A stretch of 64,000 nt of DNA from Mytilus trossulus (Eukaryota > Mollusca > Bivalvia > Mytilida > Mytilidae): NCBI RefSeq assembly GCF_036588685.1, contig NC_086377.1, positions 79,738,283 through 79,802,282 of the forward strand, given 5' to 3'. This document shows positions 43,150-53,511 of the stretch, piece by piece. The notes beneath the pieces are model-generated. The model was not told where the DNA came from. It ran no database searches and saw only the letters and a list, made by a program, of their open reading frames with translations. Position 1 is the first letter of the stretch. Each line of letters starts with the position of its first letter. A program made the translations under genes and the position numbers.

Positions 43150-43360
43150 TTTTTTTACATTAATAAGGCCGTTAGTTTTCTCGTTTGAATTGTTTTACAT
43201 TGTCTTATCGCGGCCTTTTATAGCTGACCATGCAGTATGGGCTTTGCTCATTTTTGAAGGCCGTACGGTTACTTATAGTTGTTAATGTTTGTGTTATTTT
43301 GGTCTTTTGTGGATAGTTGTCTCATTGGCAAAAATACCACATCTTCTTTTTTATATCTTC
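43150..43360 (+). mobile_element. Retroelement tail, family B, within transposase intron 1
   Basis: Contains 'aaggccgttagttttctcgtttgaattgttttacattgtctta', 'tgctcatttttgaaggccgtacgg' and 'gtggatagttgtctcattggc'. This is one of the better preserved copies, inserted in the intron between exons 1 and 2. Confidence 0.75.
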
Positions 43361-44050
43361 CGAGATTGTTTTCATCCAGGATAGAGAAAGATAATAAAAA
43401 ATAGTTGTCTTGAGAAAGATAAAATACGGCGTAAACTAACATTTATTATTTAGCTTTGCGTTGAGATACTATGTAATACAAACGATGACAGTGTAATAAA
43501 AAAAAATGAAGTCGGAAAACATTGTCATATACAAATTGACATATGTGAAAAATATCTGACATAGAAGTTTGCACTTTAACCAAGCCGGTATAAAAGCTAA
43601 ACATTGCTAAAGTACGAGATAACAAAGAAATCAATGATAAAAAAAAAAACGTAAAACAAATTAATAGTTGGGAAAAGGGGGCAGGGTCAAAATTGCCGCA
43701 AGTTTTGTTTAATGGACATCGATTTTATGTATACGAATTAGTCAATATTTTTTTTCCAAATTAAGTAAAGAGGGGATAGGGTGTCAGTATAAAGAAAACC
43801 TATATGAATTAAGTTTGTTATCCTACATGGAACTTGTGCCGTCCCTTATCCATCCCTTTTCCTACAATTGTGGTTAGCTTATGTATGAGGAAACGAATAT
43901 AATTTAACAATAAAGCATCTTGTAGTAACTGTTCATTATTCGAACATTACTAATACGGCAATAGTGAATTCGAGTTTTTAAGTTTTACAGATATTGGAAT
44001 AGAAAGGGAAATATTTGAATAATTACATGTAATTCATTTCTTTATTGTAG

Positions 44051-44228
44051 GAATGACCGATTGTGGCTCTGGACATCGGCAACTCAATAAGTTGTTTGCC
44101 ACAATTGGAGTTCCAGGCATTTCTGCTAATGCCCTCAAGACACGGGAAAGAGAAGTAAATAAACCCCTGGTAGAAACAGCCAAAAAATCTTGCCTCGAAG
44201 CCATTGAAGAGGAGACTGCTTTAACGCT
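44051..44228 (+). CDS. Mutator-like transposase, exon 2
   Basis: Acceptor ttattgtag, donor ACGCT|GTAAGT. 178 bp: two bases complete the Gly codon from exon 1, and two bases are left over. The peptide MTDCGSGHRQLNKLFATIGV, then ALKTREREVNKPLVETAKKS, matches the family's 'cGxGhxxlnkflaxlgip' plus 'RERE' segment. Phases agree on both sides, which supports an authentic spliced gene. Confidence 0.85.
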
Positions 44229-45716
44229 GTAAGTTGGGAATAGCATTGTGTTGTAAATATAAAACATATTTGTAATGGTTAAAGAAATGGTAGTACCGTA
44301 TTACTACAAGTAAAAGTCAAAATTTCTGGTAGACAGATTGTAATACGTTTTATAATATCAACATGTCAAATTATATGGAGATATGTTAAGGTATAGGTCT
44401 AGCGGTATTTTTATTAACTCCTTTAATATGATTAAGTTCGTATGATTAAACTTATTTTTTTCTACAATCATAAAATACATACAAAGTTCTAATGGAATTA
44501 AATTACTGTTCCACTTTATGTTTTCGATATATTTTCAAATCCAGTATTTATGTGGTTTGAGTGCCAATTAGACAACCCTCCATATAGGTTTAACTTAGCA
44601 TTCATAGGTCAACGTTGTGTCTTCAACACAGAGCAAATAGAATCACGTACACTCTATACTTATATATAACAATAAATATATCAAACACAATTTATAATGG
44701 CCGATCGCCCACAAGAATAGAAGGACACCGGATTTTATTATAAGCTATCATAACAAACATAATATTTATGCAAATAATATCTATATACATATATATCAAC
44801 AATACTTTCAATACGAAATGAATACATTGACTCCGTCATAAACGAACCCGCCGGCCAGGAAAAACCAACAACGAAGTTACCTTAGTCGATATGGAAACCT
44901 GTGTCCAAACCCTAATGCTCGGAAGATCGTCTCGAGAGTTGTACTTGGACAATACTGAAAGTTAGCTTATGTTTACATAAACATAATACCATCAAAATGT
45001 GTAATAGCAAACAAAAATACCAATATATAGTACAAAAAACAAGAAAAAAATCAAACATTAATGAACCAGCATTAAATCTGAACTTGACCAGTTCAAAGTT
45101 GTCGAGAGAATGGTCTGATAGGGAAATAAACCCGCCAAAAGGACCATTCACGTGATACTACAATTAATATCACGTGTCCATACATATATTGAAAGAACCG
45201 TTAATACAATAATTTTCCTCTATACTTCGAAACGCGGAAAATTATAATTATACAAGCGTTGAACAGGAAATTGAAATATAACTATAACTTGACAATATCT
45301 ATAATTGCCTTATGAATGTTATGGCAATTGAGGCAAAATTAGTCCTGTTTGCGGCAGATTAAAAATTTATAATTGTATAATTTTCAAAATAAGATGTCTT
45401 TTTTGTCTTGAAAAAGGGTAAAAAATGTAAGTCTACGAGCAAATCCCCTTGTGTCTAGGGTTATGCTTAACAGAGTTATTATATCCATAAGTAATGCAAT
45501 TGCACTGATATGTGATTTATGTTTTTTAAATTTAATTCCCGATAGTATGTGATGACTAAAATATCTATAAGAAAATGGGTTAAAGGTGTTATTTACACAA
45601 CTCTCCATCAAAGTCACAATGTATTTAAAGTAATAAATTATATGCTACAGTAGGCCTTTGACACAAAACCTTGCCTTAGTCCTTTTTAATCGTTAAAATT
45701 GTTTGTTTTATTGTAG

Positions 45717-46581
45717 TGATGATACACCACACAAGGGGCTCGCAATTAAATATGACATGTGTTGGCAAAAAAGGGGGAGTGGAAGGTCGTATGACAGTCC
45801 ATCTGGAGTGGGTACCGCTATAGGATCGATGACGGGGAAAATACTCGATTATGGTATTTGCGGGAAAAACTGTAGAATCTGTTTATATGCTGAAAAGATA
45901 AATATTGAAGCTAGGCCTCATAACTGTAAAAAAAATTGGAATCAATCCTCAAAAGCCATGGAGGCCTTCACGGGAGCAAAGCTGATGCAGAATATTGAAG
46001 AACTTTCTCATAAACCAGTAACAATTCTTATAATGGATGATGACGCTGCAACCATGTCAAAAGCTAGGGAAGTATTGGGACATGAGTTGGAAAAATGGAG
46101 CGACATTGGTCACTCCAAAAAGTCGGTAGGAAAGGCATTGTACAACTTACAAAATAAGCACAAGATATTGAGTACACGTGTCATACAGTATTTTCAGAAA
46201 TGTTTTTCGTATGCTGTCACTCAAAATAAAGATAATGCTTCAGGGTTAAAGGATGCACTGCAAGCAATAGTTGAACATGCATTTGGAAATCACGTCAAGT
46301 GTGGTAACTGGTGCAAAGCAGGAAATGTAGATTATACATATAAATCACTTCCACATGGCAAACCTTTCGAAAATGAATCGCTGTATGTTGACTTATCTGT
46401 TATATTCAAATCTGTTGCTAACCATTCCGAGAAACTTGCCCCTGGAGGCTCCACAAGGGATGTAGAATCTACCAACAATATATATGCAAGTAAAGCCCAC
46501 AAGCGCACATGTTACAGTACAAGTGAATCCCTTGAAAATAGAATTGCTGCTGCAGCTGCACAAAAAAAATCTAGGGTATAA
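45717..46581 (+). pseudogene. Mutator-like transposase, exon 3 (catalytic core), ended by a frameshift
   Basis: Acceptor ttattgtag; the first T completes a Leu codon. The frame holds the catalytic core: GLAIKYDMCWQKRGSGRSYD (first Asp), GKILDYG with a cysteine pair (KNCRIC), ILIMDDDAATMSKAREVLGH (second acidic cluster), and STRDVESTNNIYASKAHKRT near the end (candidate third acidic residue). The frame meets TAA at 46579-46581, just after an A8 run (46562-46569). The natural continuation (LGYNYMEDVF, then HLSPSK) is open in the +1 frame. Either this copy is inactivated, the assembly has one A too many, or the shift is read through. Confidence 0.85.
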
Positions 46582-47701
46582 CTATATGGAAGATGTTTTT
46601 GTAAAGGCACATTTATCACCAAGTAAAATTTTGGAAGTTAACTGTCAAAAATTATCAAAAGAAAGAAAACGCCAGTTGAAATTTGAAGGAGACCCTGAAA
46701 TAAAAAAGAGGAAACTATTGGTGAAAAAAGAGAAAAGATCTAATACGGAATCGTTGGAGAAAAAAGAAGGAGTAACTTATTCATCTAATATGTCATTCGC
46801 CTCTGTCACTTGTGATGCAAGTATACCTGTGATTAAATATAGACCAGATTTATCAGAAGTTGCTAGTTGTGAAAATATCGTTGTCTTCGACTTGGAGACA
46901 TCTTCCTTAGGCTTAGATTGTGATATTTTACAAATTGCAGCATCCCATTTACATAAAACGTCGGATTACAGTACTTACATTCAGCCAAGTAAATCAATTT
47001 CAACACAGGCCTCAGCTGTTACTGGTTTAACTAGCAAAGGAGGCGTGCTTTTTTATAAAGGAGACCCTGTTCAAGTACTGTCACAAGAAGCTGCATTTCA
47101 AAACTTTACCTCTTGGTTAGAACAGCATAAACCATGTGTCTTAGCAGCTCATAATTGTAAAACTTTTGATGCTCGCCGATTACTGTACAGTCTGTCAAAA
47201 TTTACCTGCTTCGGAGAATTTAGACAAAATGTTAGTGGTTTTGTGGATACTTTGCCATTGTTTAAAACATTCTACCCAGATTTGCCTAATCATAAGCAAA
47301 ATACAATTTTTAAAGAAGTTTGCAAAAGTGATTACATTGCGCATAATGCAATTGAGGATGTTGAGGCTCTTAGAGTTTTGTTAGGCAATATTTCTATTAA
47401 CTACAAGAAATTTTCATTTACCATTGAGAGTATGAATTCACAAATGAAGTTTGACAATGTTAGTAAAGTAGATCAAGAGACTTTTACAACCTTAATTACT
47501 CAAAAAATCATATCACAGAGAATAGCTGATGTTATGGCCAAATCAGGCTTAAAATTAAACCACTTATATTATGCATTTGAAAAGGAAGGAGAAGACGGAA
47601 TTCGAGAACTACTATTAGAAAAGAGACGAGATGGATCGCCCAGAGTAACAAAGAACAAATCGATAATAACGAAGTTAATTGATTATTTCAAAAGACAATA
47701 A
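46570..47701 (+). CDS. DEDDh 3'-5' exonuclease domain, in frame with transposase after the A8 shift
   Basis: Open to TAA at 47699-47701 (an ATG exists at 46484, but it overlaps the transposase frame and is probably not used). It begins LGYNYMEDVF, then a basic linker (ERKRQLKFEGDPEIKKRK). The exonuclease motifs follow: ExoI VVFDLETSSLG (46881 on), ExoII LAAHNCKTFD (47143 on) and ExoIII IAHNAIEDVEALRVLL. The H-x-A-x-x-D form (HNAIED) makes it DEDDh; the AHN..FD spacing is like TREX and PML isoform I. A lysine-rich C-terminal tail follows. I infer one transposase-exonuclease protein of about 860 residues that might trim 3' ends during transposition. Confidence 0.85.
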
Positions 47702-48724
47702 AACATACATATTTGCCATGCCTTAATTATAGTGTTCTTATATATAATGGTACTCTACTTGTGCAATGATTAATTCAAGTTGGAATTAATTTTTTTTCAA
47801 AAAAAAACCCCAATTATCTGAAAAAACGTATAATGAAAAGATAAAACTAGAAACTAACCCTTTTACTAATGTACGTCTCTTGACATAATAAAGTCTCTCT
47901 CTTGATGACATGATAATGCAACAATCTTCTATAAACACCAGCTTTTTTAATGCCCGCCCACGACAGTAATGTTTTTATTTCCGTGTTTCCGTTTGTCTGT
48001 TCCTACGGGTTTCTGTGTCTGTATACCCAACAGTTTGTCCATCAGTCAGTTCCGAATCAGGTTAGTGTTGGTTTTTTTTGTGAAAGTGGTCAGAGGACGT
48101 CATTGTCACATCGACAAGAAACTTGGTACATATATTCCTATAGATGAGTGATGAGTGACAGTCCTTTACAGTGTGCATGCCAAGTCAGAGTTTCAAACTT
48201 GTGGACAAGCTTGCTATGTTATTCTTGTAAAGAAATTATGTAACTGTATGCATTATCAACTAGACCCTTATTTTTGCAGATTTAAGATTTCGACATTTTA
48301 TTGTACAGTGTTCCCTGAATATATTTCATTCATTTATTCAGGAATGTCGTTTTCTTTTACATTTTAACGTCACTTATCAGTATTCCACTGGATGAATATA
48401 TACAGTACATACATTTAAAAAAAACATCATGTATACGGTAGAAAATAAAGGGATATAGAGTAAATGTACATGGACTAAATAGCACAAAATACATAGAAAA
48501 AGTACAGATTATTAATGTGCAGGTCTTTTCATTGTTCTTTATCTTCAATGATTACTGTCTTCAACAATGAGCAATCCATTCATACTCTACAATGCATCAA
48601 AACAGCCTCTATTGTTGACTTAGGTGGTACTATTGGTCAAATATAAACCACAATTCGCCATCATGTTCCCCATCCGCCTCGGAGATGTCAAATTGTGTTC
48701 TGCTTATGTTCCACGGTTCTTCTG
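47702..48724. other. Transposon 3' flank, mixed repeat fragments
   Basis: AT-rich sequence with a fragment of the GGACAGACGG-type mollusc repeat in inverse orientation at about 47940-48200 ('gtttccgtttgtctgttcc', 'gacaagaaacttggtac'). No gene seen. Confidence 0.4.
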
Positions 48725-48953
48725 TCTAGAGCACCATTTTTGTACTCAAGACTCCAGAATTAACCAATCAAAAAACTGGATTTCATGTTTCGGGCATGAT
48801 TTTGTGCTCCAAGCACTGAGCAAATTTTTATGAGCCAGAAGTCAAGTCATAAAACTTTACTCAGTGCTCGAAGCACAAAAGTCAAGCTCGAAACATGAAG
48901 TCCAGCATCATGATTGGTTGATTTTGGAGTGTGAGTACGAAAAACTGACTAGA
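48725..48953. mobile_element. 229-bp foldback (long hairpin) element
   Basis: Left arm 48725-48832 and right arm 48848-48953 are inverse over most of their length. For example, 'ctggatttcatgtttcgggc' pairs with 'gctcgaaacatgaagtccag', and 'gctccaagcactgagc' with 'actcagtgctcgaagc'. The loop is about 15 bp. It resembles a MITE or an inverted duplication. No coding sequence. Confidence 0.8.
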
Positions 48954-50322
48954 AAGTTTTCGACTCAAGGCCAGGTATACACTTATAGGTTAAAAAGATG
49001 TAAATAAAGATTATTGCCGCAACTTAGATTTTACATCCATGATGATAGGGAGAAGTAAATTGTCGCCTTTGTAAGTATAATTACTTCCTTGTAATCTACT
49101 AATCATGATTCACCGTCCGATGGTTTTTGTACTTTAAGCACTTTCATAATAGGTTTCTAAAGAAGTTGCAGAAATCTAATTTAATGCAAGGTCAACCGTA
49201 ACTGAATGACCATAATGTTTTCATAGAACAACTAGAAATATGCCTGATTAGTTCCGATTGAATGCCAGGTGTGAAAAATAAATTAGAAACGAAAGGAAGT
49301 TTTGATCCGGAATGACAGATATAAATACGAAATATCAAATAAAATAATAAATATGTTGGCAATATATATATACTTTGGAATTTTTGCTACTTGAAAAATA
49401 AAGCCCGATTTTACCTTGATTTTTGTTGAACTAGTCGTACTTCCACAGTTTGCATGTTTTGCGGGTTTCACAATTTTAACAAACACAACAGTAAAACTAA
49501 CGGATTCATTATTTCATCCTGAAACGGGTTCATTATAAATAAAAAGATATGAGATGAGTGCCATTGAGACAACTTTCCAACCAAGTCATAGTCAGTATCA
49601 TAGTGTATGTATACATTTTTCGGCCACACTCGCACTGCCTCTAAAAAAATATCGGGAAATGTAACGTTATTTCCCGCAACGTCCTAATTTTTGGCGCAAT
49701 TTGTGAGGCTTACGGAAGGGATTGAGTAAACAATATTATATTACTCGATTTTTCTCAAAAACGAGTACGGTGACACATATTTTTCAAAACGTTATGACGT
49801 TCCATTTTTTTGAAAGAATAACATATCTCACTTTGGCCAAATCGACACCGTTGGAAATAATATAAAAAATCAAAAATGTGCATTTCAAATGTTCATTTCT
49901 TGCCGTTTTTTGAGGAATCCATAACGTTTTTAGCTATATTTGAGCAAGAATCATTGCTTTAAATGGTAAAGTTAGATTTTTCTTACAATCTTTAATTATT
50001 TAGCTTTCATTTGAGCCCAATTATATAAGTTTATGTTGATTAAAAAGTCATATACTTTTTTTACTTCAAAATTACAAAAATTATCAATTTTTAGCAGCAT
50101 TTTTTGCAAAAACGAAATCGGCAACATATATTTTTTTATGCAAAATTTGATTCTCTGTCAATTGAAGAATAAAATATCTTAAAGGGAAAAAATTCTCACC
50201 GTCAGAAATAAACTGTTGGATATCCCTAAAAGATTGATACAACTTTTTAATTACTGAACATTTCTTTTGCATTCATGGTATTGTAATTATATAGGAGTAA
50301 ACTTCCAAACGAAGCCAGGCGG
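48954..50322. other. Right subterminal region of the transposon, no gene seen
   Basis: A short family B fragment lies at about 49545-49610 ('agatatgagatgagtgccattgagacaac'). The rest is AT-rich with no recognisable coding potential. Confidence 0.4.
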
Positions 50323-50376
50323 CTCCATCTTTGGCTGTGGGTAACTTAAGTTACCCACAGCCGTTTAAGCACAGTG
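50323..50376 (-). repeat. Right terminal inverted repeat of the transposase-exonuclease element
   Basis: The inverse of 40810-40863 with about two mismatches. It is followed by AACATT, which duplicates the sequence before the left TIR. Confidence 0.88.
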
Positions 50377-50639
50377 AACATTTGTCAATCTTAATAAAAT
50401 CATTAATGATGTTATCCATGTTTATGTTCGACAACGTGGGAAATTTGATATGTTTTGTGAAAATTGCACCTTTACACCTAAACCTACTATATTTCTTTTA
50501 TGCATTGGATATAAAAATTTCTATTTTTGTACATAAAATAAGGCCTATTTTTTTTATGTTATTTTACACAAATAATTTTTGGTCACTTTATAGCTTACTA
50601 ATCGGAGATATTGCACAGGACAGCAGCCGAACAATAAAA

Positions 50640-50730
50640 ATACCTATGACGGACTCTGCTGTTGTCTGTTCTATAGTCGGGTTGTTGTCTCTTTGACACA
50701 TTCCCAATTTCCATTCTCAATTTTATGCAT
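50640..50730 (+). mobile_element. Family A retroelement tail, short copy
   Basis: Contains 'ctgctgttgtctgttctat', 'gggttgttgtctctttgacac' and 'ccaatttccattctcaatttta', the last 90 bp of the family A 3' end. Confidence 0.75.
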
Positions 50731-51828
50731 CGAGTGATGAAACTATACAAAATATGTTAAGCTATTTACCGTCTGAGCTTTCATGGCTTTAATAACACTT
50801 ATTTTTAGCATACTGAATATTATGATGTTCAGATCCTGATAAAAAGTTTACACATCCAGACTCCAGTACATATATAGTGTTTCTGTGCCAGTTTTTGTGT
50901 TTTTCGAGGCAGAAATGTTTTTGGAATGACATTATATATGTTTTAAAGAGATTATAAAATTTTCATACTTGACAGTCATGACAGTAATCACTTCATACGA
51001 AATTTCACGGTTTCACATTGTGAAATTATTGCACAGGTACAATGCATAACAATGGAAAAAACCCTGTGTAACTACTTTTACAAGGCGAGAAAGAAATTCG
51101 AACAGTGAAGCTCGTAAGCAATACTTTTTTCAATCTGAGCATGCAAACTGAAGATTATGTGATTTTAAAGAAACGTGTTAAAGTAAAGTCCCTTACGTAT
51201 TACAATACAATTAAATACCCAAAATACCCTAAAGGCTAAACAATAATGATTACTAGTTCAGCAAAGTATAATGTAAAGGCAAATATGTTTGTTATTTGTA
51301 AAATTAATCATAAATATTTTAATTTTTAGTGGCCTCTAGGGAAGGAACTCTTGAAACTGTGCGCAGAAACTAAATGCATAGCCATGATAACTAATTTTTG
51401 AATTAAATTAATAATTTTTTATTAACCATGGTAAATCAATGAGACGAGGCTTTTAAGGGATAAACTTAGCTGTTATAACAAGGCTTAGTTATTTAAGGCA
51501 TGTAACTTACTATATATGAGAATTACTGGGAAGCTTGCGCAGAACCTCATTACATGCTCTGATCATATTTCTTACAATAAATTAAAATACATTGTAATTA
51601 AGCATGTATATTTCTGAGCAAATGCTTTGGAGTGATGAAGAAAAGCTGTAATAACACCCTTTAGTTATTACAGACATACATGTACTTTTTCTGTAATAAC
51701 ATAGGTGTACTATCTATGCATGATTGGAAACTATGAACTGTTATATCTTTCTATAGTTGAGTATACATAAAGACAATAGTAATATCAATAGAACTTGTAT
51801 ACATTTTAACAAAACTAATGATGTATAT
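50731..51828. other. AT-rich stretch, no gene seen
   Basis: No exon, long frame or recognised repeat. A short inverted pair 'ctgtaataac' / 'gttattacag' occurs at 51648-51675. Confidence 0.35.
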
Positions 51829-52597
51829 CAGTCAAGGGACTTACTTAAATGAGTGATTTTCTAAATCACTGATTCAAGTAACATTATGTCCATAAAGGTT
51901 GAAAGTAAGAGTTGTCTTTCTTTAATAATCACTTATTTAAGTACATGTAGTACAAATTAATCACTAGACTAAGTGATTTAATTGTATTATAGCCTTAACT
52001 ATTGAATACTAATGATCCAGGGACTAATTATGTTGCTAAAATTATCAGAACCAACATCTAGGTAGGATGACCGGGTTATGTCAGGTGATGAACTTGTACT
52101 GAATCTAGGATAATGACATTAAAATCACTTGTTTAAGTATCATACCTCAATTTCCTTCCAAAAATCACTTCTTATTTTAATATCATTATTTTAATAACCC
52201 CCATTAATTTCAACAACCCCGAACAGTGAAATTTTTATCGCGAACAGTAGAATTTCATTACATAATCTGTAAGATGACACCTTTAATTTTACAGGAAAAA
52301 TACTCCCACTGCTGTGAAAAATCTTTGAAGAAAGTATCAGTTCATTATGTAAAGCCATTATTATTATAGCATTTTTTCAACTAAAATAGAATTTGCAGCT
52401 AATTGGTTACATCAAAGGCATAAACCTTGCTATTTAAAAGAAGCAAAAAGTTCTTTTTTTTTCAATTTTACTAATGAAAAGATATTGTATGTGTTTAAAA
52501 TTTTGGTAAAACTACAAAATCACAATTTGTGACAAAACTTCAAATTTGCTACTTAAATAAGTGTAAGAATCACTTATTTCAATAAGTCCCCTGACTG
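51829..52597. mobile_element. 769-bp MITE with CAGTCA(A/G)GGGACTTA ends
   Basis: Left end CAGTCAAGGGACTTACTTAA and right end, reverse complemented, CAGTCAGGGGACTTATTGAA. The TIR runs about 30 bp with four mismatches, ending AGTGATT. TATAT flanks both sides (51824-51828 and 52598-52602). No coding capacity. The CAG start plus a 5-bp duplication resembles the 23612-29254 element in form only. Confidence 0.75.
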
Positions 52598-52709
52598 TAT
52601 ATTGTTCCTTTGAAACATGTAACATACATATATGTTATCACAGTTATTTAGTCCAAGATAAAAAAATGTATGTTATTTTTCTGTAATAACTCTATAGAGT
52701 TATATCCTT

Positions 52710-52800
52710 GACTGACTGAACCATGAAAATGAGGTCAACGTCGGGTGACAGCTGCCAGTTGGACATGTACATCTTATAATGATTCCATATATACAAATAA
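52710..52800. repeat. 147-bp-family unit, interrupted by later insertions
   Basis: Reads 'gaaccatgaaaatgaggtcaacgtc', 'gttggacatgtacatctta', 'gattccatatatacaaata' and stops. The rest of the unit ('aatatagtagacctagtgcttacag') resumes at about 59391. Confidence 0.75.
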
Positions 52801-52829
52801 TTTTTTTTTTTTTTTAAATTGATCAAAGT

Positions 52830-52835
52830 TTTATT
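52830..52835 (-). promoter_or_regulatory. Polyadenylation signal AATAAA of the retrotransposon
   Basis: AATAAA on the minus strand, 15 bp before the A15 tract at 52815-52801. Spacing and order are those of a cleaved, polyadenylated and reverse-transcribed RNA. Confidence 0.8.
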
Positions 52836-53511
52836 GCACTTTTGCTGTTAACAATTTACTCAATCTACAGCTTCAATTAAGTATCCCTTAAATTAGTCAT
52901 TGAATATTTAGGGAAAAATATTCAATAAGTATATTTATAAAGTTAGTTGCATTTTTTACATACATAATAGTCATAATAGCAGTTCTACATAATATAATTT
53001 CATACCGGAATACGATACGTTTCTTAACCTTAACTGTATATAATTTATTTATTGAAGCTTCACTGAACCGTAAAATTGATGATGATCCTTGATACTGGCA
53101 GCATGACTTTTCAGCCGACAGTAGAAATTTTGTTGTTTGCCTACGTCTTGTAATTGTGAAAAGGAGTATTAAATGATTAGGTAAGACCGTTGTTTTTTCC
53201 ACATATTTATATGAACAACATATTTTTTTCAGTAAATGGTATTTTTTGCGATCAAACCAAAGATCAAGAGAAAAGATCGAAAGTACACGTGGTATAATTA
53301 ATTATGCATGAATGCAGTATCCAAGCATTGTATTGTGTAAACTAATAACAATATTAATTCAGTGTAGCTTTAATAGATATGATAAATAATATATAAATAT
53401 GATAAAAGAGTAGAATAGCGAATTTCATTTGATGCGTAAATTCCTGACCGGACACATGCATGTCCTGTGCAGTCATGAACTAACTAGGTCACAGCTTGAA
53501 TTCATTCACAA

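Larger units (their letters stand above)
40810..50376 (+). mobile_element. 9.57-kb TIR DNA transposon encoding Mutator-like transposase and DEDDh exonuclease
   Basis: TIRs of 54 bp (40810-40863 and 50323-50376) differ at about two positions. They start CACTGTGCTTAAACGG and contain the perfect palindrome GGGTAACTTAAGTTACCC followed by 'acagcc(c/a)aagatggag'. The 6-bp AACATT precedes the left end (40804-40809) and follows the right end (50377-50382). Inside is one plus-strand transposase gene with three exons. Several small elements are nested in it (family B tail at 43150-43360, hairpin element at 48725-48953). The 6-bp duplication is unlike the 8-10 bp of classical Mutator elements, so the superfamily is open. 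Confidence 0.85.

Noticed and set aside
46484..46569. Separate start codon for the exonuclease at 46484
   Set aside because: It overlaps the conserved end of the transposase in another frame and encodes an unrelated leader. The family-like continuation begins only after the A8 run.
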